Origin: DUOD01 sp050945235
GTDB lineage: Bacteria > Bacillota > Clostridia > DUOD01
Assembly: GCA_050945235.1 (NCBI GenBank)
Contig: JBMNSO010000009.1
Coordinates: 1-29,548 of the forward strand
Reading direction: 5' to 3'
DNA length: 29,548 bases
Shown: one piece after another, positions 14,614 to 23,188 of the stretch
How positions within the stretch are numbered: the first letter of the stretch is position 1
Layout: each line of letters starts with the position of its first letter
Notes under the pieces: model-generated
Seen by the model: only the letters and a program-made list of their open reading frames with translations
The model's database searches: none
Told to the model about the DNA's origin: nothing
Position numbers and translations under genes: made by a program

Positions 14614-14638
14614 GTTTTAAATACTTTTTAAGCGGAGT

Positions 14639-14756
14639 AAGAAGGAAGTGTACCTAGGGTTCCGCCGCTGATATGCGGGCCTGTGACCAAGCGGTACAGA
14701 ATACGATCTGTATTACACCGTGGGAATAAAAGGCCCGGCGGCAGGTTTCTTCTTCC
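14639..14756 (+). ncRNA. ykkC subtype 2a (ppGpp) riboswitch
   Basis: The strongly conserved ykkC core is present: GTGTACCTAGGGTTCCG (14648-14664), CTGTGACCAAGCGGTACA (14681-14698), then ACACCGTGGGAATAAAAGGC (14715-14734). The P1 strand AAGAAG (14639-14644) can pair with CTTCTT (14749-14754). ykkC RNAs include guanidine, PRPP and ppGpp classes; the core here is of the 2a/2b kind, and the branched-chain amino acid genes downstream point to ppGpp (PRPP types sit on purine genes). P1 formation uses the bases that would build the following terminator, so ligand binding should permit transcription. Confidence 0.88.
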
Positions 14757-14781
14757 AGAAGAACTGTCAGGGCTATTTTTT
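14728..14781 (+). terminator. intrinsic terminator of the ppGpp riboswitch
   Basis: A long stem: GGCCC (14732-14736) with GGGCT (14770-14774), CAG with CTG, and TTCTTCT (14747-14753) with AGAAGAA (14757-14763), followed by TTTTTT (14776-14781). Its 5' half overlaps the 3' end of the aptamer (both GGCCC and CTTCTT), so the two structures are exclusive. Confidence 0.82.
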
Positions 14782-14799
14782 ATATCAAAATAAATAGGG

Positions 14800-15049
14800 A
14801 AAAAGGTAATGACGGAGAAAAAAATACCTGTTTACCTGAAGAGAGCTGCCGGTTGGTGGAAGGCAGTGGTAACAGGTATATAATAGCTCACTCCTGAACC
14901 GTTGCCTGAAGGGTATTATACCTGTGTAGGGTTTTCCGGCGGTTTTGCCGTTATCAATAATGAGATTACAGCTTAGCTGTAAATTAGGGTGGTACCGCGA
15001 AGCATTACTCCTTCCGCCCCTAAGCTTATTAGGGAAAGAAGGAGTTTTT
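14800..15049 (+). ncRNA. T-box leader, probably leucine (specifier CUC)
   Basis: The T-box sequence AGGGTGGTACCGCG is at 14986-14999, whose variable base U fits an A73 discriminator. Stem I is visible: ATACCTG...ACC (14824-14836) pairs with GGTAACAGGTAT (14868-14879), enclosing the GAGAGCTGCC and GGTTGGTGGAAGGCAG loop elements. By comparison with the usual GAA-codon-ACC-TTTGAG pattern, the segment TAG-CTC-ACTCCTGAAC places CTC (14887-14889) as the specifier, meaning tRNA-Leu. A terminator follows. Uncharged leucine tRNA should stabilise the antiterminator and let RNA polymerase into ilvB. The T-box class is certain; the specifier is read by eye. Confidence 0.92.
15007..15049 (+). terminator. 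intrinsic terminator of the T-box leader
   Basis: ACTCCTTC (15007-15014) pairs with GAAGGAGT (15038-15045), with an inner CCCTA/TAGGG stem, followed by TTTTT. This is the T-box terminator. Confidence 0.92.
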
Positions 15050-15081
15050 ATTATACTTTTATTACACATCGATGGTAAGGT

Positions 15082-15111
15082 GTGGACAGTAAAAAACCGT
15101 CCGCTGTCCAC
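15082..15111 (+). other. extra hairpin just before the ilvB ribosome site
   Basis: GTGGACAG (15082-15089) and CTGTCCAC (15104-15111) form a perfect 8-bp stem with a 14-base loop, ending seven bases before the GGAGG of ilvB. No T-tract follows. It may be a processing or stability element of the readthrough transcript. Confidence 0.5.
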
Positions 15112-15133
15112 CTGGCAGGAGGTATTGGATATT

Positions 15134-16774
15134 ATGAGAATGACGGGAGCACAGGCAATTATAAAAAGTCTTGAACAAAATGATGTGAAGGTGGTTTTTG
15201 GTTATCCCGGGGGGGCAATCCTTCCCTTATATGACAGTTTGTTGGATTCGCCTATTAAACACGTGCTGGTCAGGCAGGAGCAAGCTGCCGCCCATGAAGC
15301 CAGCGGGTATGCCAGAATAACCGGCAAAGTGGGTGTATGCATAGCCACTTCCGGACCGGGGGCTACCAACCTGATTACGGGAATAGCCACTGCATATATG
15401 GATTCAATACCCATAGTAGCCATTACCGGCCAGGTACCGGTTGAGATGATAGGCAGGGATGTGTTTCAGGAGATAGATATAACCGGTGCTACAGAGCCCT
15501 TTTGTAAGCATAATTATCTGGTAAAGGAGGCCGCAGATATACCCAGGATAATCGCTGAGGCCTTCTATATAGCATCCACCGGCAGGCCGGGCCCGGTATT
15601 GGTGGATGTGCCCAAGGATGTGGCCATGGAAGAGATTGACTATCACTATCCTGATAGGATAGAATTAAGGGGTTACAAGCCGACATATAATGGCCATCCC
15701 CTTCAGATAAAGAGGGTGGCAAAGGCAATAGAAAAATGTCAGCGTCCGGTAATATGTGCTGGGGGTGGAGCCATAACCTCCAATGCCGCCGATGAGATTG
15801 CCCTATTGTCCCAAAGAATAGAGGCGCCGGTAGCTACTACCCTGATGGGGATAGGGTCCTTCCCGGGCGATCATCCATTGAGCCTGGGGATGTTGGGCCA
15901 GCACGGCAGCTATGCCGCCAACAAGGCGGTAGCCGAGGCCGATCTTTTGATAGTAGTAGGCGCTCGTTTGGGTGATAGGGCCACCGGCAGTATAGACAAT
16001 TTCGCTGCCAATGCCATTATTGTCCATATAGATATAGACCCGGCGGAAATAGGTAAAAATGTAAATACCAATATACCCATAGTCGGTGATGTGAAATATA
16101 CCATGGGTAAATTGCTGGATTACGACCTTAAAAGGATGGACAGCAGCTGGTTAGAGGATGTTAGAGCATGGAAGGACAAATACCGCCATAGTAATTTATA
16201 TAACCCGTCCTTAAAACCGGCTTATATTCTAACAAGGTTATCGGATAAGGTCGATAAGGAAAAAACCATACTGGTGACCGATGTTGGCCAACATCAGATA
16301 TGGGCGGGGAATTATTACACGGTTAAAAGGCCCAGGACGTTTTTAACGTCCGGTGGACTAGGCACCATGGGTTATGGGTTGCCGGCCGCCATAGGCGCAA
16401 AATTAGCCGATGGAGATAATGAAGTGATCCTGGTAACCGGCGACGGCAGCTTGCAAATGAGCCTTCAGGAGCTAGCCCTGTTGAAACAGGAAAGCTTGGT
16501 GGTCAAGATACTATTGTTCAACAACAATGCCTTGGGTATGGTAAGGGAACTGCAGCAGCAGCATTTTAACAGTAGGTACAGCCAAGTCCATCTAACCGGC
16601 AACCCCGATTTTTGTAAGCTGGCCCAGGCTTATGGCCTACCTGCCTTAAAAGTTGACAGGGAGGAGGAGGTAGACAGGGCTATTGACATGCTTATTGACA
16701 GCAAGACCTCCGTATTGGTGGAGTTTAAAACAGAAGTTAACGAGAAAACATCACCCTATGGGGTTTGGGACTAA
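15134..16774 (+). CDS. ilvB: acetolactate synthase, large subunit
   Basis: TPP-dependent enzyme that condenses two pyruvates to 2-acetolactate (valine/leucine) or pyruvate with 2-oxobutyrate to acetohydroxybutyrate (isoleucine). From ATG 15134 the protein has 546 residues, normal for IlvB. The frame is open further upstream through the T-box, but that part is leader RNA; AGGAGG (15117-15122) places the start at 15134. Visible: FGYPGGAILPLYD, the TPP-activating Glu49 in VRQEQAAAHEASGYAR, the FAD-domain region, and the GDGSLQMSLQEL...FNNNALGM thiamine-binding motif near residue 435. First gene of the eight-gene operon; the small subunit follows 13 bases later. Confidence 0.97.
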   Translation: MRMTGAQAIIKSLEQNDVKVVFGYPGGAILPLYDSLLDSPIKHVLVRQEQAAAHEASGYARITGKVGVCIATSGPGATNLITGIATAYMDSIPIVAITGQVPVEMIGRDVFQEIDITGATEPFCKHNYLVKEAADIPRIIAEAFYIASTGRPGPVLVDVPKDVAMEEIDYHYPDRIELRGYKPTYNGHPLQIKRVAKAIEKCQRPVICAGGGAITSNAADEIALLSQRIEAPVATTLMGIGSFPGDHPLSLGMLGQHGSYAANKAVAEADLLIVVGARLGDRATGSIDNFAANAIIVHIDIDPAEIGKNVNTNIPIVGDVKYTMGKLLDYDLKRMDSSWLEDVRAWKDKYRHSNLYNPSLKPAYILTRLSDKVDKEKTILVTDVGQHQIWAGNYYTVKRPRTFLTSGGLGTMGYGLPAAIGAKLADGDNEVILVTGDGSLQMSLQELALLKQESLVVKILLFNNNALGMVRELQQQHFNSRYSQVHLTGNPDFCKLAQAYGLPALKVDREEEVDRAIDMLIDSKTSVLVEFKTEVNEKTSPYGVWD

Positions 16775-16787
16775 GGAGGTGGAACCA

Positions 16788-17297
16788 TTGAAACATACAT
16801 TATCTGTCTTGGTGGAAAACCGTCCAGGGGTTTTATCCAGGATAGCCGGTTTGTTCAGCAGGAGGGGTTTTAACATAGACAGTTTAGCCGTGGGCGTTAC
16901 AGAAGATAAGACGGTTTCCAGGATGACTATTGTGGTGGACGGCGATAATTATACTGTTGAGCAGCTTATTAAACAGCTTAATAAACTGATAGACGTTATT
17001 AAGATAACGGACATTACCGATGACTCGGTTATCAGGGAATTAGCATTGATAAAGGTAAATGCTTCTTCTTCCACAAGAAATGAGATACTGCAGATAGTAT
17101 ATATATTCAGGGCAAAGGTAATAGATATAAGTAAATCTACCATGACCATAGAAATAACGGGAAATGGACAAAAGATAATGGCTCTTGAAGAGTTGCTGCA
17201 GCCCTTTGGTATAAGGGAAATGGTGAGAACCGGTGCCATAGGCATTGAAAGAGGTCAGAAGATAATAAAATACAGTAATATCAACGAGGAGGAATAG
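16788..17297 (+). CDS. ilvN: acetolactate synthase, small (regulatory) subunit
   Basis: The 169-residue regulatory partner of IlvB, which stimulates the large subunit and gives valine feedback. It has an N-terminal ACT domain (about 2-75, HTLSVLVENRPGVLSRIAGLFSRRGFNIDSL) and the C-terminal ALS-ss domain (about 85-160, ELALIKVNASSSTRNEIL and PFGIREMVRTG). TTG 16788 is the start because AAGGAGG (16773-16779) is eight bases upstream and homologues begin with MKHTLSVLVEN; the longer upstream frame overlaps ilvB and is not convincing. It ends three bases before ilvC. Sometimes named ilvH in other genomes. Confidence 0.95.
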   Translation: MKHTLSVLVENRPGVLSRIAGLFSRRGFNIDSLAVGVTEDKTVSRMTIVVDGDNYTVEQLIKQLNKLIDVIKITDITDDSVIRELALIKVNASSSTRNEILQIVYIFRAKVIDISKSTMTIEITGNGQKIMALEELLQPFGIREMVRTGAIGIERGQKIIKYSNINEEE

Positions 17298-17300
17298 AAA

Positions 17301-18296
17301 ATGGCAAAAATGTACTATGAAAAGGACGCAAATCTGGATTTTCTTAAGGGCAAGAGGATAGCGATAATAGGATATGGAAGCCAGGGTCATGCCCATGCAC
17401 TAAACTTAAAGGAAAGTGGGTTGGATGTCATAGTTGGGCTGTATAGGGGTAGTAAGTCCTGGACGCTGGCCCAGGAAAATGGTCTAGAGGTGCTTGAGAC
17501 AAAGGATGCGGCCCAGAAGGCAGATATTATTATGATACTGATACCCGATGAAAAGCAGGCAGCTTTATATAACGAAAGTATTAAGCCTTACTTAACCGAA
17601 GGGAAGGCGTTGGTATTTGCCCATGGTTTTAATATTCACTTTGGGCAGATAGTACCCCCTGACAATGTGGATGTATTCATGGTAGCGCCCAAGGGTCCGG
17701 GTCATACCGTCAGAAGCCAATACCAGGAGGGCAAGGGAGTACCCTGTTTGATGGCGATATACCAAGACTATACCGGAAGGGCAAAGGATATAGCCCTGGC
17801 CTATGCAAAGGGTATAGGCGGTACCCGGGGCGGGGTTTTGGAAACCACCTTCAAGGAAGAAACCGAGACCGATCTCTTCGGCGAGCAGGCGGTACTGTGC
17901 GGCGGGATTTCCGCTTTGATGAAGGCAGGGTTTGAAACCTTGGTGGAAGCCGGGTACCAGCCGGAGAGTGCATACTTTGAGTGTATACATGAAATGAAAC
18001 TGATTGTAGATCTTATTTTCAAAGGCGGTCTCAGTTTTATGAGGTACTCCATAAGCGATACGGCGGAGTTTGGGGACTACACTGTTGGCAATCGTATTAT
18101 AACCGAAGAAACCAAAAAGGAAATGAAAAGGGTGTTATCAGAGATACAGGACGGTAGTTTCGCTAAGAAATGGATACTGGAAAACCAGGCTAACAGACCA
18201 TATTTCAATGCAACCAGGAAAAGGGAACAAAACCTTCAGGTGGAAAAGGTGGGCAAAAACCTTAGAAGAATGATGAGCTGGTCGGATAAAGAATAA
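17301..18296 (+). CDS. ilvC: ketol-acid reductoisomerase (class I)
   Basis: Mg-dependent NAD(P)H enzyme that converts acetolactate to dihydroxyisovalerate and acetohydroxybutyrate to dihydroxymethylvalerate. The 331 residues are class I length. The Rossmann motif is IGYGSQGHAHALNL (23-36); the metal ligands Asp191 and Glu195 lie in ETDLFGEQAVLCGG, and His108 in FAHGF is catalytic. The cofactor-specificity loop reads GLYRGSKSW (46-54): the position that is usually arginine (GLRKGSKSW) is tyrosine (Tyr48), while the two serines remain. NADPH is still the safest guess, with altered preference possible. A GAGGAGG site overlaps the end of ilvN, so translation is coupled. Confidence 0.97.
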   Translation: MAKMYYEKDANLDFLKGKRIAIIGYGSQGHAHALNLKESGLDVIVGLYRGSKSWTLAQENGLEVLETKDAAQKADIIMILIPDEKQAALYNESIKPYLTEGKALVFAHGFNIHFGQIVPPDNVDVFMVAPKGPGHTVRSQYQEGKGVPCLMAIYQDYTGRAKDIALAYAKGIGGTRGGVLETTFKEETETDLFGEQAVLCGGISALMKAGFETLVEAGYQPESAYFECIHEMKLIVDLIFKGGLSFMRYSISDTAEFGDYTVGNRIITEETKKEMKRVLSEIQDGSFAKKWILENQANRPYFNATRKREQNLQVEKVGKNLRRMMSWSDKE

Positions 18297-18312
18297 AGCA
18301 GGAGGGTTGGTT

Positions 18313-19833
18313 ATGTCCAATAGAATATTTGTCTTTGATACCACTTTAAGGGATGGGGAGCAATCCCCTGGTATTAGTCTGAATATTCAGGAAAAACTTC
18401 AAATAGCAAAACAGCTGGCAAAGCTTAAGGTAGACGTGATAGAGGCCGGTTTTCCCATTGCCTCCAAGGGCGATTTTGAAGGGGTAAAGGCCATTGCCCA
18501 GCAGGTGGACGGACCGGTTATTGCCGGTCTGGCCCGGGCGGTTAAGCAGGATATAGACAGGGCATGGGAAGCGGTACAGCATTCAAGACGGCCGAGGATA
18601 CACACCTTCATAGCCACTTCGGATATTCACCTTAAATATAAGCTTAAAATCACTAGGGATGAGGTATTGGAAACTGTTGTTGAGATGGTGAAGTATGCAA
18701 GGAATCTGTGTCCCGATGTGGAGTTTTCCGCCGAGGATGCTTCAAGGACTGACTGGGAATTCTTGTACAGGGTATTTGAAAGTGCTATAGCAGCTGGCGC
18801 AAATACAATTAATATACCGGATACCGTAGGATATGCAACGCCTGTGGAATTTGGCAGGCTTGTAAGGGCGGTTAGGGAAAACGTGGGGAATATAGATAAG
18901 GCAGTGATTAGCGTCCATTGTCATAATGACCTGGGCATGGCTGTGGCAAATTCCCTGGCTGCCATGGAAAACGGCGCCCAGCAGCTGGAATGTACCATAA
19001 ACGGCCTGGGTGAAAGGGCGGGAAATGCCGCGCTGGAAGAAATAGTAATGGCTATAAACACCCGCAGGGACTGGTACGATTATTATACAGGAATTGAAAC
19101 CCAACAGCTGTACAGGACCAGTACAATGGTCAGCAGCCTCACCGGTGTATCGGTACAGCCCAATAAGGCTATAGTAGGAAATAATGCCTTTGCCCATGAA
19201 TCGGGCATACACCAGCACGGTGTCTTGAATGAGAGCAGTACCTATGAGATTATGACACCGGAATCGGTGGGCCTTAAACAGAACCAAATGGTCCTTGGAA
19301 AGCACTCAGGGCGTCATGCCTTTGAAGAAAGGCTTAAAGAACTGGGATTTACCCTCACAAGGGAAGAAATAAACGAAGCCTTTATAAAGTTTAAGGACCT
19401 GGCCGATAAAAAGAAGGTAGTGCTGGATCAGGATATAGAAGCCCTGGTATCGGAAAAAATGATCAAGGTGCCTGAGATGTACGAACTGCTGTACTTTCAT
19501 ATAACCAGTGGCAACCAAATGGTATCTACTGCCACCATAAGATTGAAAAAGGATCAGCAGATAATAGAGGAGGCCTCGGTGGGCGACGGACCCGTGGATG
19601 CTACCTTTAAGGCCATCGAAAGGGGCGTGGGTATGGATATTACCCTGGTGGATTATTATCTTAAGGCAGTTACCAGCGGCAAGGACGCCCTAGGCGAGGT
19701 TATAGTAAAAATAAAGAATAACGGCAGGGTATTTTTAGGCAAGGGCCTGAGTATGGATATTTTAGAAGCCAGTGCAAAGGCTTATGTAAATGCCATTAAC
19801 AAGATGATATATACGAAAAAGATTGAAGATTAG
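18313..19833 (+). CDS. leuA: 2-isopropylmalate synthase
   Basis: First committed enzyme of leucine synthesis: acetyl-CoA plus 2-oxoisovalerate gives 2-isopropylmalate. The 506 residues (start ATG 18313 after GGAGGG) hold the HMGL-type TIM barrel (about 1-270) with FDTTLRDGEQSPGISL, the VHCHNDLGMAVANSLAA metal-histidine motif and NGLGERAGNAALEE, a linker with GIHQHG and LGKHSGRHAF, and the C-terminal LeuA dimer domain (about 370-500) that binds leucine. The upstream TTG at 18307 is too close to the ribosome site to be used. It differs clearly from the neighbouring cimA paralogue. Confidence 0.96.
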   Translation: MSNRIFVFDTTLRDGEQSPGISLNIQEKLQIAKQLAKLKVDVIEAGFPIASKGDFEGVKAIAQQVDGPVIAGLARAVKQDIDRAWEAVQHSRRPRIHTFIATSDIHLKYKLKITRDEVLETVVEMVKYARNLCPDVEFSAEDASRTDWEFLYRVFESAIAAGANTINIPDTVGYATPVEFGRLVRAVRENVGNIDKAVISVHCHNDLGMAVANSLAAMENGAQQLECTINGLGERAGNAALEEIVMAINTRRDWYDYYTGIETQQLYRTSTMVSSLTGVSVQPNKAIVGNNAFAHESGIHQHGVLNESSTYEIMTPESVGLKQNQMVLGKHSGRHAFEERLKELGFTLTREEINEAFIKFKDLADKKKVVLDQDIEALVSEKMIKVPEMYELLYFHITSGNQMVSTATIRLKKDQQIIEEASVGDGPVDATFKAIERGVGMDITLVDYYLKAVTSGKDALGEVIVKIKNNGRVFLGKGLSMDILEASAKAYVNAINKMIYTKKIED

Positions 19834-19854
19834 ACAGAGTTTGGAGGTGAGACT

Positions 19855-21420
19855 GTGGAAAGGATATATATTTACGATTCAACATTAAGGGACGGTGCCC
19901 AGGCAGAGGGTATATCCTTTTCTGTAGAAGACAAATTAAGAATTGTGGAGAGATTGGATGCGTTGGGAATAGACTATATAGAGGCAGGCAACCCAGGTTC
20001 TAACCCCAAGGACCTGGATTTTTTTAACCGTATATCCCAAACACGGTTTAAGCATTGTAAGTTAACTTCCTTCGGTAGTACCCGAAGGGCCAATACCGAT
20101 GTAAAGGACGATCAGAATATTAAGTCTATCTTAAGGGCTAATACCCAGGCGGTGGCTATCTTCGGTAAAAGCTGGGACTTCCACGTTACCGATGTTATTC
20201 GAACCACCCTAGAGGAAAACTTGAATATGATAAAGGAAACCATAGAGTATTTAAAGTCTCATGGTAAGGAGGTCATATATGATGCCGAGCATTTCTTCGA
20301 CGGGTATAAGAATAACCCCGGGTATGCCATGGAAACACTGAAGGCGGCCGTCCAAGGCGGCGCCGATTGGCTGGTGTTGTGCGATACCAACGGTGGCACC
20401 TTTCCCATGGAGATTAAGGAAATTACCCAAAAGGTGTCGGATACCTTTGACATACCGGTGGGCATACACTGCCATAATGATACTGGTATGGCGGTGGCCA
20501 ATTCGGTAATGGCGGTTAAGGGTGGGGCGGTCCAGGTGCAGGGTACCATTAACGGGTATGGAGAACGGTGCGGTAATGCCGATCTTTGCTCAATAATCCC
20601 CAACTTACAGCTAAAACTGGGTTATAAATGTGTAGAGCCTGAAAAGTTAGCCGAACTTACCGGTGTTTCAAGGTATGTAAGTGAAATCGCCAATCTGGCC
20701 CATAACGAAAGGATGCCCTATGTGGGGAATAGTGCCTTTGCTCACAAAGGCGGAATGCACATCGACGCAGTCAATAAAAACCCGGTATCCTTTGAGCATA
20801 TAAAACCGGAACTGGTGGGAAACGAGCGAAGGATTTTAATGTCCGAAGTATCCGGCAGGAGTACCATATTGTCTAGGATAAGGAAGATAGACCCCACCAT
20901 CACCAAGGAATCTCCTGAGACCCAGGTGATAATTGATAAATTAAAGAAATTGGAGCACAGAGGCTACCAATTTGAAGGGGCGGAAAGTTCCTTCGAATTA
21001 ATGGTGAGGAGGAAGCTGGGGAAAGACAAGAAATTTTTCGATGTCAAGGATTTTAAGGTGCTGGCGGAAGAACCATGGCAGGGTGCAAACAGTGCTTCGG
21101 CCATGATAAAGGTAGAAGTGGAAGGCGTGGAGGAAATAACGGCTGCCGAGGGCGACGGCCCGGTAAACGCACTGGATAAGGCTTTAAGAAAGGCCCTGGA
21201 GGTGTTCTATCCCCAGTTAAAAAAGGTGCGGCTGACCGATTATAAGGTTAGGGTGTTGGACACCTCATCAGCCACCGCGGCCAATGTTAGGGTTCATATA
21301 GAATCCACTGACGGTGAAGACATTTGGGGTACAGTCGGGGTGTCCACTAACATAATAGAAGCCAGTTGGGTGGCGTTGGTGGATTCTATAGAATATTTTC
21401 TATATAAAACCGTGAAATAG
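19855..21420 (+). CDS. cimA: (R)-citramalate synthase
   Basis: Condenses acetyl-CoA with pyruvate to (R)-citramalate, opening the threonine-independent route to 2-oxobutyrate and isoleucine. The 521-residue protein has the family start YIYDSTLRDGAQAEGISFS and YIEAGNPGSNPKDLDFF, which mark CimA apart from LeuA, then VGIHCHNDTGMAVANS, NGYGERCGNADL and HKGGMHIDAVNK, and a C-terminal allosteric domain (about 380-515). GTG 19855 is the start, with GGAGG seven bases before it. Its products can be isomerised and oxidised by the LeuCD and LeuB enzymes encoded next, so the operon can make 2-oxobutyrate without threonine deaminase. Confidence 0.95.
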   Translation: MERIYIYDSTLRDGAQAEGISFSVEDKLRIVERLDALGIDYIEAGNPGSNPKDLDFFNRISQTRFKHCKLTSFGSTRRANTDVKDDQNIKSILRANTQAVAIFGKSWDFHVTDVIRTTLEENLNMIKETIEYLKSHGKEVIYDAEHFFDGYKNNPGYAMETLKAAVQGGADWLVLCDTNGGTFPMEIKEITQKVSDTFDIPVGIHCHNDTGMAVANSVMAVKGGAVQVQGTINGYGERCGNADLCSIIPNLQLKLGYKCVEPEKLAELTGVSRYVSEIANLAHNERMPYVGNSAFAHKGGMHIDAVNKNPVSFEHIKPELVGNERRILMSEVSGRSTILSRIRKIDPTITKESPETQVIIDKLKKLEHRGYQFEGAESSFELMVRRKLGKDKKFFDVKDFKVLAEEPWQGANSASAMIKVEVEGVEEITAAEGDGPVNALDKALRKALEVFYPQLKKVRLTDYKVRVLDTSSATAANVRVHIESTDGEDIWGTVGVSTNIIEASWVALVDSIEYFLYKTVK

Positions 21421-21431
21421 GAGGAATGGAT

Positions 21432-22697
21432 ATGGGAATGACCATGACACAGAAGATATTGGCCAAACATGCCGGCCTTGACCATGTAAAGGCCGGACAG
21501 TTGATAAGGGCCAAACTGGATTTGGTGCTGGGAAATGACGTCACCACACCGGTTGCCGTGGCTCAATTCGATAAGATTGGTGTAGACAAGGTTTTTGATA
21601 GGGAAAAGGTTGCCATAGTACCGGACCATTTTACCCCTAACAAGGATATAAAGTCAGCCCAGCAGTGCAAGGGCGTAAGGGAGTTCGCCAGAAGGTTTAA
21701 AATAAAGAACTATTTTGAGATAGGCCAGATGGGTATCGAACATGCCCTGATACCGGAAAAGGGTTTGGCTGTTCCCGGGGATGTGATAATCGGTGCCGAT
21801 TCCCATACCTGTACCTATGGTGCCCTGGGCGCCTTTTCCACCGGAATAGGCAGTACTGACATGGCGGCCGGTATGGCAACCGGCGAGGCGTGGTTCAAGG
21901 TACCGGAGGCAATTAAATTTGAACTGACGGGTACTCTTGCACCATGGGTCAGCGGCAAGGATGTTATACTCCACATAATAGGCAAGATAGGAGTGGACGG
22001 TGCCCTTTACAAATCCATGGAGTTTACCGGTGACGGCATTGGCAGCTTATCCATGGATGACAGGTTTTCCATGGCTAACATGGCTATAGAGGCGGGAGCC
22101 AAAAACGGTATATTCGAAGTGGACGAAAGGACCATTGAATACGTCAAGGAGCATTCCCAAAGGGAGTATACTATATACAAGGCCGATGGTGATGCCCAAT
22201 ATTGCGAGGTTTATAAAATAGACCTGGGCCTTATAAAACCTACGGTAGCCTTTCCCCATCTGCCGGACAATACCCGCACCATAGACGAAGTAGGGGATAT
22301 ACCCATAGATCAGGTGGTAATAGGTTCCTGTACCAACGGCAGAATGGAGGACCTAAGGATGGCGGCAAAGGTACTTGAGGGTAGGAAGGTACATCCCTTT
22401 GTAAGGACCATTATCTTCCCAGCTACCCAGAAAATTTACCTTCAGGCCATGGAAGAGGGCCTTTTGAAAATCTTTATTGAAGCCGGTGCGGTGGTAAGCA
22501 CCCCCACCTGTGGCCCATGTTTGGGTGGGCATATGGGTATACTGGCCGAGGGAGAGCGGGCGGTGGCCACTACCAACAGAAACTTCGTGGGTAGGATGGG
22601 CCATCCTAAGAGTGAGGTTTACCTGGCCAGCCCGGCAGTAGCAGCGGCGTCCGCCATTACGGGCAAGATTTCGTCACCGGAGGAGGTAGTAAAATGA
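21432..22697 (+). CDS. leuC: 3-isopropylmalate/(R)-2-methylmalate dehydratase, large subunit
   Basis: [4Fe-4S] aconitase-family subunit that, with LeuD, isomerises 2- to 3-isopropylmalate and probably citramalate to 3-methylmalate. The 421 residues are of the short (archaeal/clostridial) LeuC type. GADSHTCTYGALGAF, VVIGSCTNGRMEDL and PTCGPCLGGHMG carry the cluster cysteines. There are four in-frame ATG codons at the start; ATG 21432, giving MGMTMTQKILAKHAG, lies seven bases after AGGAGG and matches homologues. The stop overlaps the leuD start (ATGA), so the two subunits are translationally coupled. Confidence 0.96.
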   Translation: MGMTMTQKILAKHAGLDHVKAGQLIRAKLDLVLGNDVTTPVAVAQFDKIGVDKVFDREKVAIVPDHFTPNKDIKSAQQCKGVREFARRFKIKNYFEIGQMGIEHALIPEKGLAVPGDVIIGADSHTCTYGALGAFSTGIGSTDMAAGMATGEAWFKVPEAIKFELTGTLAPWVSGKDVILHIIGKIGVDGALYKSMEFTGDGIGSLSMDDRFSMANMAIEAGAKNGIFEVDERTIEYVKEHSQREYTIYKADGDAQYCEVYKIDLGLIKPTVAFPHLPDNTRTIDEVGDIPIDQVVIGSCTNGRMEDLRMAAKVLEGRKVHPFVRTIIFPATQKIYLQAMEEGLLKIFIEAGAVVSTPTCGPCLGGHMGILAEGERAVATTNRNFVGRMGHPKSEVYLASPAVAAASAITGKISSPEEVVK

Positions 22698-23188
22698 TTA
22701 GGGGTAAAGTTATCAAGTACGGCGACAATGTGGATACTGATGTAATAATCCCGGCCAGATATCTTAACACCTTCGATCCTAGGGAACTGGCCAAGCATTG
22801 CATGGAGGACCTGGACAGTACCTTTGCCGATAGGGTTAGGCCAGGCGACATTATGGTGGCCGGCAGTAATTTTGGCTGCGGTTCCTCCAGGGAACACGCG
22901 CCCATAGCCATTAAGACATCGGGCATAAGCTGTATAATAGCCTGCAGTTTTGCCAGGATCTTTTATCGGAATGCCATCAATATAGGCCTACCCATAATTG
23001 AGAGCCCTGAGGCGGCATCGGACATACAGGAAGGCGATGAGGTGGAGGTGGATGTTGCAAAGGGCAGTATCATAAATCACACCACCGGCAGAACCTATAA
23101 AGGAACACCCTTCCCGGAGTTCATGCAGGAGATAATGAGGGCTGACGGACTTATTAATTATGTCAGGGAAAGGGTGAGAAAGACTTGA
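22694..23188 (+). CDS. leuD: 3-isopropylmalate/(R)-2-methylmalate dehydratase, small subunit
   Basis: Swivel-domain partner of LeuC. The 164-residue protein shows DNVDTDVIIPARYL, the substrate-contact loop GSNFGCGSSREHAPIAIK and ARIFYRNAINIGLP, all diagnostic for the short LeuD that pairs with short LeuC. It starts inside the last codon of leuC and overlaps the leuB start by four bases. The GGAGGAGG site lies in the end of leuC. Confidence 0.96.
   Translation: MIRGKVIKYGDNVDTDVIIPARYLNTFDPRELAKHCMEDLDSTFADRVRPGDIMVAGSNFGCGSSREHAPIAIKTSGISCIIACSFARIFYRNAINIGLPIIESPEAASDIQEGDEVEVDVAKGSIINHTTGRTYKGTPFPEFMQEIMRADGLINYVRERVRKT

Noticed and set aside
14639..14781. Guanidine-I or PRPP assignment for the ykkC element
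   Set aside because: The core is shared among the classes, but the ilv-leu context and tandem T-box favour the ppGpp subtype; kept as an alternative only.
14945..15133. Extended N-terminus for ilvB reading through the T-box
   Set aside because: The stretch is the T-box antiterminator, terminator and a hairpin; homologues begin at the codon near 15134, which has its own AGGAGG.
16683..16787. Longer start for ilvN within ilvB
   Set aside because: Homologues start at MKHTLSVL, and TTG 16788 has a perfectly spaced AAGGAGG; the extension is composed of shadow codons of ilvB.
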